A stretch of DNA of 63,803 nt from Acetothermia bacterium UBA3571 (GTDB lineage: Bacteria > Bipolaricaulota > Bipolaricaulia > Bipolaricaulales > Bipolaricaulaceae): the NCBI GenBank assembly GCA_002375995.1, contig DFNI01000015.1, positions 1 to 63,803 on the forward strand, read 5' to 3'. This document shows positions 1 through 7,157 of the stretch, piece after piece (the first letter of the stretch is position 1; each line of letters starts with the position of its first letter). Made by a program: the position numbers and the translations under genes. A model generated the notes under the pieces. That model was not told the origin of the DNA. It saw only the letters and a program-made list of their open reading frames with translations, and did not search any database.

Positions 1-415
1 TGGGGGAGAGGACCGTATCCTGGGGGGCAGGGTCCCGGGGGGTCTTGGGGCCGAAGACGGCGATGGAGCTGGGCCAAAATATACGCGTCACCCCGTGCTT
101 CCTTGCGACCTCGAGGACGTTGTAGAGTCCCTCGATGTTCACCCGCCAGGCCAGTTGGGGCTCCTCTTCCCCCCGGGCGGAGAGGATGGCGGCGAGGTGG
201 TAGATGGTGTCGATTTTGTGCGTGGTCACGGCCTCCTCTATGCTGGGCCTCTCCGTAACGTCCAGCCGCACAGATGGGCCGGAGTCCCGGATGGCGGGCG
301 GGAGCGGGGTGCGGTGGAAGGCGGCGACTACGTTCTCGGCCCCGTACCGGCGCCGGAGCTCCGGGACGAGCTCGCTTCCGATCTGACCAGCTGCCCCAGT
401 GACCAGGATTTTCAT
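1..415 (-). CDS. SDR-family L-threonine 3-dehydrogenase-like protein, 3' part outside window
   Basis: This is the N-terminal ~138 residues of an extended short-chain dehydrogenase; the rest runs off the left edge. It opens with the NAD-binding motif LVTGAAGQIGSELVPEL (Rossmann GxxGxxG), followed by YHLAAILSARGEEEP and the strand SSIAVFGPKTPRD. This order is characteristic of the bacterial/archaeal SDR-type L-threonine 3-dehydrogenases, which oxidise threonine to 2-amino-3-oxobutyrate; the catalytic YxxxK lies beyond the edge, so a general sugar-nucleotide epimerase is not fully excluded. The start ATG at 415 overlaps the TGA of the WD40 gene (ATGA), so the two are probably co-translated. Confidence 0.82.
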   Translation of the reverse strand, partial: MKILVTGAAGQIGSELVPELRRRYGAENVVAAFHRTPLPPAIRDSGPSVRLDVTERPSIEEAVTTHKIDTIYHLAAILSARGEEEPQLAWRVNIEGLYNVLEVARKHGVTRIFWPSSIAVFGPKTPRDPAPQDTVLSP

Positions 416-2283
416 GGTTCCCCCTTGGGCAGGATTTCTCGCAGATCCCAAATGATAACTGTGCCGTCCCCACTCGCAGTGGCGAGGAGTTCCCCTCCTG
501 GATGGAAGGAGATGCCGAATATGTCGCCCAGATGTCCGCGCAACTCCGCTTTAGGGTCGCCGGAAGGGACGGAGAATATCTCGAGTTTTCCGCTGGCCTC
601 ACCCGCGGCAAGGAAAGCGCCGTCCGGAGAAAAGGAAAGGGCGTACACGCTTAGCCCACTTCCCCGGATAACCCTGAGGGCGCGGCGGCGGACCGCGTCC
701 CACAAGACGACCATCCCCTGGTCATCTCCCGTGGCGAGGAACTTCCCGTCGGGAGAATAGGCCACGGCGGTGACGACGCCCCTGTGCTTCCGCAGAAGCC
801 TGAGCTTCCCGGAATCCAATTCCCAGAGCCGGACCGTTTTGTCCTCCGCCCCTGCGGCGATCTCTCTCCCGTCGGGGGAGAACCGCGCGGCGTAGATGGC
901 GTCCCGCACTAAGGGCCTGAGGGCCTCAACCCTCACGGGTTTCCAGAAGGTCCTCAGCGGTTCTCCCGTCTCCGCGTCCCACACCCGCACCGTCTCATCC
1001 ACGGACGCGGTGAGGAACAACTCTCCCTCGGGGGAGAAATCCACGTCGGAGATGGGCTTCAAGTGGGCCGTTACCTCCAGGGCTACCTTCGGTCCTCCCG
1101 GGTCCAATGTCCACAGGCGCGCCACCCCATCGTTTCCCCCGGAGAGGAGCTTTTCTCCATGGGGAGAGAAAGCGATGGCGTCTATCGCCCCGCGATGGGC
1201 ATCCCAGGCGAGGATTTCCTCCCAATCCTCGGTGGTCCAGAGGAAGATGCGGCCCTCCGCGGTGGCCGTGGCCAATCGTCCTCTGTCGGGGGAGAAGGCC
1301 AGGGCCGTGAACCTCCCCTTGTATCTTCCCTCGCCCAGGACAGCCTCCTGGTCCCCCGCTTCCAGATCCCAAATGACGAGTGGCCCCGAAGGGCCGTATT
1401 GTGAGAGTAGATCCGGGGGTGTGATCCCGGCATGTGCAAGGCCGGATTCAGCGGCAAAAGACTTCACCAGTGCTCCGGATTGCCAGTCCCATTCGGTCAC
1501 AGTTCCCCCGAGATCCACGGTCACCAAAGTTTCTGGATCCAAGAACGCAAGCCCGATCAGGAGGCCTGCACCCGGTTTCAGGGTCCGCAGGAGCCGCCGC
1601 TCCCTGATGTCCCATATCCGGACTTGTCCATCGCCGGCCACCACCGCTATTGTGGAGCCGTTCGGCGAAAACGCGGCCCGGCGTACGCCCCACCTATTCC
1701 AGGGGAATCTCTTGGGCTGTGCCACATCGTCCAACGTGTGCAGGAGGAGCGAGTCCCCGAATTTGGAGCCACAGGCGACCATGGAGCCGTCCGGCGAGAA
1801 GACAAGGACCGAGACCTCCACGGGGAGCGCGGGTAAATGGGCCACCTCATCTCCGCTGGCGCGGTCGAACACGATGATTTCTCCGGTTTCAGTCCCCACC
1901 GCTACATAGGTCCCATCCGGGGAAACCCCTAGGGCGGTGATCCGTACGTCGGTCGTAAGGTTGGATATCTCCTCCACCCGCGGAAGCTCGAATGCCACGA
2001 TGCTTCCGTCTTCGAAGGAGAGAACGAGTATGTCCCTTTCCGGGGCGAGCTGCGCGAACCGGGGTATCCCCGGCAGGGGCTCCGTGGCCAGAAGGGTTCC
2101 GGTGGGGATGTCCCACTGCTCGATGGCGATGGAGGTCACCGCCCAAAGGTAACCTCCATGTGGAAACGCGGCCACGAGATACCCATCTCCTAACCGGGCG
2201 ATGGCCCCGGGGGGCATCTCCCCACCCAGGCCGAGGACCGCCGCCGCAATTAGCCCGACAATAAGGATCGCTTTGCCCACCAT
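412..2283 (-). CDS. WD40-repeat protein with N-terminal signal/anchor
   Basis: A 623-aa protein with a hydrophobic N-terminal segment (residues 3-20), which I read as a signal peptide or membrane anchor. The remainder is a chain of about 40-residue WD40 repeats with recurring FSPDG and LWD/VWD ends, for example VRIWDIRERRLL, VRLWELDSGKL and VIIWDLREILP at the C-terminus. Roughly 13-14 blades suggest two beta-propellers. Such proteins are extracytoplasmic protein-interaction scaffolds; no enzymatic motif is visible. It is the first gene of a pair with the downstream SDR gene (ATGA overlap at 412-415). I cannot assign a partner. Confidence 0.88.
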   Translation of the reverse strand: MVGKAILIVGLIAAAVLGLGGEMPPGAIARLGDGYLVAAFPHGGYLWAVTSIAIEQWDIPTGTLLATEPLPGIPRFAQLAPERDILVLSFEDGSIVAFELPRVEEISNLTTDVRITALGVSPDGTYVAVGTETGEIIVFDRASGDEVAHLPALPVEVSVLVFSPDGSMVACGSKFGDSLLLHTLDDVAQPKRFPWNRWGVRRAAFSPNGSTIAVVAGDGQVRIWDIRERRLLRTLKPGAGLLIGLAFLDPETLVTVDLGGTVTEWDWQSGALVKSFAAESGLAHAGITPPDLLSQYGPSGPLVIWDLEAGDQEAVLGEGRYKGRFTALAFSPDRGRLATATAEGRIFLWTTEDWEEILAWDAHRGAIDAIAFSPHGEKLLSGGNDGVARLWTLDPGGPKVALEVTAHLKPISDVDFSPEGELFLTASVDETVRVWDAETGEPLRTFWKPVRVEALRPLVRDAIYAARFSPDGREIAAGAEDKTVRLWELDSGKLRLLRKHRGVVTAVAYSPDGKFLATGDDQGMVVLWDAVRRRALRVIRGSGLSVYALSFSPDGAFLAAGEASGKLEIFSVPSGDPKAELRGHLGDIFGISFHPGGELLATASGDGTVIIWDLREILPKGEP

Positions 2284-2414
2284 GGCACGCCGCGATTGTA
2301 CCCCACGCCCCGTGGGACAAAGGACGTGGCCCCAAAAACCCTGTGGGAGCGAACTCCTTATCGGAAAAGGGGGAAGTCCAAATAGGAGGCCGGGAACGGC
2401 ACGTCCGGAATCTG

Positions 2415-2654
2415 TTACCCTTCGTTTCGGTGGCCTTGTTCTTCCCTTCGGCGTCTTCTGAGCTCCCCGGCGGAATGAACCACGATCGTATACAGGGAGA
2501 TCCCCAGGCCGCCCACGGACATGGCGTAGGAGAGGAAGCTCAACGCCACGTTAGGCGCGATCACCCTGAGCACCATGAGGAAGGGAAGGGCGATGGCCGT
2601 GACCATCAGCCCGATGGCCACCGAGATCAACGTCCAAAACCTCCGCCGACTCAT
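2415..2654 (-). CDS. small two-TM membrane protein
   Basis: A 79-aa protein starting at the ATG at 2654, whose first bases form an ATGA overlap with the stop of the upstream ABC ATPase; a longer reading frame to 2723 would run through the ATPase gene and is rejected. Two hydrophobic stretches, about residues 8-30 and 38-58, are followed by a strongly basic tail (RRRRREEQ). No family recognised. Co-translation with the OppF-like ATPase suggests that it belongs to the transporter operon, but its role is unknown. Confidence 0.6.
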   Translation of the reverse strand: MSRRRFWTLISVAIGLMVTAIALPFLMVLRVIAPNVALSFLSYAMSVGGLGISLYTIVVHSAGELRRRRREEQGHRNEG

Positions 2655-3628
2655 TTGTAAAGCCAACAGGAAACGTAGTGGCCCGGTTTTACCTCGAACT
2701 CGGGAGGAACTTCCTGATCGCAAAGCCCCTCGATCAGGTGCTTACAGCGGGGGTGGAAACGGCACCCAGGTGGAGGGTTCAACAGGCTCGGGGGCTCGCC
2801 CGGGGGAACTTCTTTGAACTTGTGGGCGTTTTCTGGATCGGGGTCCGGGATGGCATCCAGGAGGGCTTGGGTGTAGGGATGCAAGGGGTTGCTGATGAGC
2901 TCTTTGACGGGTGCTTTTTCCACCAATTTGGCGGCGTACATCACGAAGATCCTCTCCGAGAAGTAACGGACGGTGGAAAGATCGTGGGTGATGTACGCCA
3001 CACCCAGCTGGTGTGCTTCCTGGACCCCCCGGAGGAGCTGCAGGATCTCCACCCGCACCGATGCGTCCAACATCGACACCGGCTCATCCGCCACGAGGAG
3101 CTTGGGGTTCAACACGATAGAACGGGCGATGACCACCCGCTGTTGTTGCCCCCCCGAAAGCATGTGGGGGAACTTACCGATGAAGTCCTCCACCGGGGTG
3201 AGCTTTACCTCTTCCAAAACTTCCCGAATGCGCCGTTCCCGCTCAGTCCGGGTCCCACGGCGGTTTATTACCATCGGCTCCAACAGGATCCGACGTACGT
3301 TCATGAACGGGGGCAGGGCCCCGTAGGGGTCCTGTTGGATATAGCCCACTTGTGCCCGGTACCAGCGCCCGAGCTTCTGGAGTTTTTTCCCCTGGAAGAG
3401 GATTTCCCCCTTCGTAGGTTGGTAGAGCCCGAGGATGGTGCGGGCGAGGGTGCTCTTGCCGCAGCCCGACTCCCCCACGAAGGTCACCGCTTCCCCGTGG
3501 CGGATGTCGAAATCCACTCCGTCCACCGCGCGCACGAACCCCACGTGGATGAACCCCCATTTGCGGAGTTCGAACCACTTATGCAAGTTTCTTACGCTGA
3601 TCAGAACCTGGTCTTGCATTGCCTCCAC
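2651..3628 (-). CDS. oligopeptide/dipeptide ABC transporter ATP-binding protein (OppF/DppF type)
   Basis: A 325-aa cytoplasmic ATPase that would power import by the neighbouring permeases. Visible motifs are Walker A GESGCGKST (near residue 55), ABC signature LSGGQQQRVVIARS, Walker B LLVADEPVSMLD and the H-loop YITHDLS. The C-terminal oligo_HPY region carries NPPPGCRFHPRC plus a later Cys, the Cys pattern typical of OppD/DppD-family subunits. It directly abuts the OppD-type gene, with its Shine-Dalgarno GGAGG inside the end of that gene. Last ATPase of the operon running 9626 to 2415. Confidence 0.93.
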   Translation of the reverse strand: MEAMQDQVLISVRNLHKWFELRKWGFIHVGFVRAVDGVDFDIRHGEAVTFVGESGCGKSTLARTILGLYQPTKGEILFQGKKLQKLGRWYRAQVGYIQQDPYGALPPFMNVRRILLEPMVINRRGTRTERERRIREVLEEVKLTPVEDFIGKFPHMLSGGQQQRVVIARSIVLNPKLLVADEPVSMLDASVRVEILQLLRGVQEAHQLGVAYITHDLSTVRYFSERIFVMYAAKLVEKAPVKELISNPLHPYTQALLDAIPDPDPENAHKFKEVPPGEPPSLLNPPPGCRFHPRCKHLIEGLCDQEVPPEFEVKPGHYVSCWLYK

Positions 3629-4582
3629 CTAAACGTAGAGATGGCACTTTATTTTACGGCCATCCTTGTACTCCACCATGGGTGGCTCTTTCTCGCACGT
3701 GGTGAAGCGCTTCGGGCAACGGGGGGCGAAGCGGCACCCTGTCGGGGGGTTTATCAAGCTCGGAGGTTGTCCGGGGATGAACTCCAGGTCCTTGTCCTCC
3801 CGCAGGGTGGGGACGCTGGCCATGAGCTTCTGGGAGTAGGGGTGGAGCGGCTCGAGGAAGAAGTGCCCGGCCTTCCCCAGCTCCACGATCTGTCCCGCGT
3901 ACATCACCATGGCGTCCAGGGCGAGTTCGCTTGAAGTGGAGATATCGTGGGTGATGAGGATGTAGGTAAGCTCGAGCTCCTCCCGGATCCGCTTGAGGGA
4001 GTTCATGATGTTCGCCTGGGTGAGAACGTCCAGGGCCGAGGTGGGCTCGTCCAGGATCACCAGCTGGGGGCTTGTGATCAGGGCCATGGCGATCACCACC
4101 CGCTGTCGCATGCCGCCGGAGAGCTCGAAGGGGTACCGGTCCACGAAATCCACGGGAACACCCACCAGTTGGAAGGCCTCGACGACGCGGTTGACCGCTT
4201 CGCTTTTGGTGAGGTTGTTGTGGATGAAAAGGGGCTCCGCCACCTGGGTTCCCACCTTTATCACGGGGTTCAACGCGTTCATGGCCGCTTGGGCCACATA
4301 TGAGATCCGCTTCCACCGAACCTCCCGTCGGAACTGTTCGTCGTTCAACGCCATAACGTCGGTTCCGTCGAGAAAGATCTTGCCGGAATAGGTGTGGGTG
4401 TTGCGCGGAAGCAGTCGGAGGATCGCCTTAGCGAGGGAGCTTTTGCCACATCCCGATTCCCCCACCACCACCATAGCCGTCCGGGGCGCAAGCTCAAAGC
4501 TCACTCCGTCCACTGCCTGGACGATCCCCTTTGTGGTCCGGAAGTAAAGCCTGAGATCCTCGACTCTAAGAAGCGGTTCCAT
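3629..4582 (-). CDS. oligopeptide/dipeptide ABC transporter ATP-binding protein (OppD/DppD type)
   Basis: A 317-aa ATPase, partner of the OppF-type subunit downstream. It shows Walker A GESGCGKSS, signature LSGGMRQRVVIAMA, Walker B LVILDEPTSALD, and a C-terminal NPPTGCRFAPRCPKRFTTC with the three cysteines characteristic of DppD-type subunits. The start ATG at 4582 lies two bases after the permease stop at 4585. The heterodimer OppD/OppF is the usual arrangement for SBP family 5 importers of peptides or, in thermophiles, oligosaccharides. Confidence 0.93.
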   Translation of the reverse strand: MEPLLRVEDLRLYFRTTKGIVQAVDGVSFELAPRTAMVVVGESGCGKSSLAKAILRLLPRNTHTYSGKIFLDGTDVMALNDEQFRREVRWKRISYVAQAAMNALNPVIKVGTQVAEPLFIHNNLTKSEAVNRVVEAFQLVGVPVDFVDRYPFELSGGMRQRVVIAMALITSPQLVILDEPTSALDVLTQANIMNSLKRIREELELTYILITHDISTSSELALDAMVMYAGQIVELGKAGHFFLEPLHPYSQKLMASVPTLREDKDLEFIPGQPPSLINPPTGCRFAPRCPKRFTTCEKEPPMVEYKDGRKIKCHLYV

Positions 4583-4584
4583 GG

Positions 4585-5919
4585 TCAGATCTCCCTCAGC
4601 TTGGGATTGAACACCTTGTCCAGGGTGTAGCCTATGAGGGTAAAGCCGAACCCCGTCAGCATGAGAAGAAAAGCGGGTTCAAGCACCCAGTAATAGTAGC
4701 CGTGGTAAAGGGCCCCGTGGGAGAAGGCGTCCGACAGGAGCTTGCCCCACGTGGGAAGGACCGGGTCGCCGAGTCCCAAAACCGAAAGGGATGCTTCCAG
4801 GAACACGTAGGCGGGGACGGCGAGCACGAAGCTGGGAATCACCCAGGGAATCACCCTGGGTATGAGGTAGCGGAAAATGATCCGCAAATGCCTCGCCCCG
4901 TAGCTCCTGGCGGCCTCTATGTATGGGGTCCTCTTTTCCTGAAGGAAAACGGCCCGGTATTGCTTCACCGTGGATTCGATTAGGTTCAACCCGATCAACA
5001 CCGCCAAGATCACCCAGATGCTCTTGGAGTAAAAAAGGCCCACCATGATGAGGATGGGAAGGGTGGGGATGACCATGCGGATCTCGGTGAGCCGCTGCAC
5101 CACCGCGTCGACCCAACCGCCGAACCAGGCCCCGATCGCCGCGAAGACGATGGAACTTATGGTGATGCCGAAGGAGGCTCCCAGCCCGAAAGCCAAGGCG
5201 ATGGGAGCGCCCCAAAGGAGCGCCACCCAGATATCCCGGCGGAGATGGTCGGTCCCCGCGATCCCGTAGACGGTACCGTACACCACCACTTCCGCCTCCA
5301 GATCGGCCTCGGGCTCGAACACGTATGCCTTTATGGTGATGGTATGGATTCCCTTCAATGTCTTTTCCGGGGCATTTGGATCCTGGAACAAGACCTCTTC
5401 CGGTGCGCCGCGAAGCGACGCTATGAGGTCCCGGTCCTGGCTCACCGTGTACCAGTGGACCTTTCCGCTGGGGATCTGGCGGCCGAAGGAGAACTCCCTC
5501 CCATCGGGGGTTCTCCAGATCACCTCCACCCGAGGCGGTTTCTTTTCATACTGGGACTTGAACACCACTGCTAATTCTGAGGGAAAGACATCGGCCTCAT
5601 AATCCAACGTGTAGGTGAAGATCAGGCGTCGCGTACGTTCACTCAGGACTTTGACTTCCTTTTGGGCATCTTCGGGTCCCAAGATTACGGTGCGCAGGAG
5701 CTTTTTAGGGGTGAGGTAGTCTATCCAAGCGGGGGCGGCGGTGCGTGGATTGTACCGCCACGTGGCCTCGCCACCCCGCCAAAGGCGGATGGCCTCCCCA
5801 TAGGGTATGGTAATGACCGCATAGGCCGCGAGAGCGAGGATAAAAGCCAAGATGAACAAACCCACCATGGCGGACGGATAGCGCGTGATCTCCTTCAGGG
5901 CAGCTAGCAAGCCCCTCAT
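4585..5919 (-). CDS. ABC transporter permease, DppC type, with a large extracytoplasmic insert
   Basis: A 444-aa inner-membrane permease; the usual DppC/OppC length is about 280-310. TM1 (about residues 17-38) is followed by roughly 180 hydrophilic residues (about 40-220) that must lie outside the membrane. Then come five hydrophobic helices with the EAA loop EAARSYGARHLRIIFRYLIP that docks the ATPase. The start is the ATG at 5919, in an ATGA overlap with the DppB-like gene; the longer open frame to 6090 is only the shadow of that gene. The insert may contact the unusually long binding protein encoded upstream. Confidence 0.9.
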   Translation of the reverse strand: MRGLLAALKEITRYPSAMVGLFILAFILALAAYAVITIPYGEAIRLWRGGEATWRYNPRTAAPAWIDYLTPKKLLRTVILGPEDAQKEVKVLSERTRRLIFTYTLDYEADVFPSELAVVFKSQYEKKPPRVEVIWRTPDGREFSFGRQIPSGKVHWYTVSQDRDLIASLRGAPEEVLFQDPNAPEKTLKGIHTITIKAYVFEPEADLEAEVVVYGTVYGIAGTDHLRRDIWVALLWGAPIALAFGLGASFGITISSIVFAAIGAWFGGWVDAVVQRLTEIRMVIPTLPILIMVGLFYSKSIWVILAVLIGLNLIESTVKQYRAVFLQEKRTPYIEAARSYGARHLRIIFRYLIPRVIPWVIPSFVLAVPAYVFLEASLSVLGLGDPVLPTWGKLLSDAFSHGALYHGYYYWVLEPAFLLMLTGFGFTLIGYTLDKVFNPKLREI

Positions 5920-7061
5920 GCCGCCGGACCTCCTCCCACCTTGATCCGGGGATCCACAATGGCATAAACGATGTCCAACACGAACACCGTGACGCCCAGT
6001 AGGTACGCGTAGATCACCGTGAGTCCCACGATTATGGGGGTATCGAACTGGCTGATGGCCGCCATGTAAAGCGAACCCAAACCGGGCCAATTAAAAACCG
6101 ATTCCGTGATGATGGCACCGGTCCAGGCAGCGATGAGCAATAACGCGAAGCTCGTGATTATCGTGGGGAGGGTTGGCCGTAGGATGTAACGGCGCTCCAG
6201 GGGCCGCCCCGGCACCCCCTTGGCCCGGGCCATCTCCACGTAATCCTCACTGGAGTAGATGAGGAAGAACGTACGCCAGGAATAGACCCCCACAAAAATT
6301 CCCGAGATGAACCAACCCAGGAGGGGGAGGACCATGTGCTTCAGCACGCTGAGGGCATACATGACCTTGCTCTCCGGAGGCGGTATGTCCACCAATCCCC
6401 CGAAGGGGAGCAGCCGCAGGATGGAAGCGAAGATCAGGATGAGGATGATTCCATAGAACCACGAAGGGGCGGTGGAAAGCGGCGCCAATGCTACGGAAAG
6501 CCGGTCCCAAATGCTCCCGTAACGCCGGGAGAGGATTAGGGCCACATAGAGTGAGGCGAAGAACACCAGGAGGCTTGCGGTGGTGAAGAGGAGCACCGAA
6601 TAAGGGAGCCTCTCCTGAATGATGAGCCACACCTGCTTCGAACCGCTGGAGCTGTAGATGTGCTCGGACCTTCCCAGGTTCAACGTGAGCGCGTTCGCAA
6701 GGTACATAAACGCCCGTGAATGGAAGAATCCCGAGAAGCTATCGAAGCGGATAAAAGGTTTATCCAGACCCAAACGCTTAATCTCCAGTTCCACCTTCTG
6801 GTCGATGAGCTTGCGGAGCTCCTCGGTGGTATACCCTTGGTACGCGGGATTTTGGTATACCTGTACGCTTATGGACTCGGTTATCTGCGCGATCTTGATC
6901 TTGTCCACGTAACCGCCCATGTTGGCAGTGATCACGGTGAGGAACACACCCACCACCAGAGAAAATCCCACGGCAAGCCCTCGAATGAAGGTATACCTCC
7001 CGAGGCGGAGGAACGTCCTTGCGGCCGAATGAGCCCTTGCTCTCGTTCTCTGCCGTTTCAC
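5916..7061 (-). CDS. ABC transporter permease, DppB type
   Basis: A 381-aa permease, longer than the usual ~310-340. It has a basic cytoplasmic N-terminus (about 28 residues), TM1 at about 29-48, an extracytoplasmic insert of about 100 residues, and then the conserved core with the EAA-type loop EMARAKGVPGRPLERRYILRP and the C-terminal DPRIKVGG typical of DppB. It is separated from the binding-protein gene by a 96-nt gap holding a strong hairpin terminator, so its expression should be lower than that of the binding protein. Confidence 0.9.
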   Translation of the reverse strand: MKRQRTRARAHSAARTFLRLGRYTFIRGLAVGFSLVVGVFLTVITANMGGYVDKIKIAQITESISVQVYQNPAYQGYTTEELRKLIDQKVELEIKRLGLDKPFIRFDSFSGFFHSRAFMYLANALTLNLGRSEHIYSSSGSKQVWLIIQERLPYSVLLFTTASLLVFFASLYVALILSRRYGSIWDRLSVALAPLSTAPSWFYGIILILIFASILRLLPFGGLVDIPPPESKVMYALSVLKHMVLPLLGWFISGIFVGVYSWRTFFLIYSSEDYVEMARAKGVPGRPLERRYILRPTLPTIITSFALLLIAAWTGAIITESVFNWPGLGSLYMAAISQFDTPIIVGLTVIYAYLLGVTVFVLDIVYAIVDPRIKVGGGPAA

Positions 7062-7100
7062 TTAGGTCGCACCTTACCAGGAAAGCTCTTAGGTACGCAA

Positions 7101-7145
7101 AGTATAAAAAAAGGCACGGGGAACACAAGGTTCCCCGTGCCTTTT
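7101..7145 (-). terminator. intrinsic terminator between binding protein and permeases, fused to a TATACT box
   Basis: A perfect 16-bp stem, AAAAGGCACGGGGAAC (7109-7124) pairing with 7130-7145 around a 5-nt loop, is followed on the minus strand by a run of seven T (7106-7112). The T-run continues directly into TATACT (7101-7106). It lies after the binding-protein stop and before the permease start, so it should end or attenuate most transcripts; the TATACT could serve as a -10 box restarting transcription. Confidence 0.88.
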
Positions 7146-7157
7146 GCCCGAATTCGT

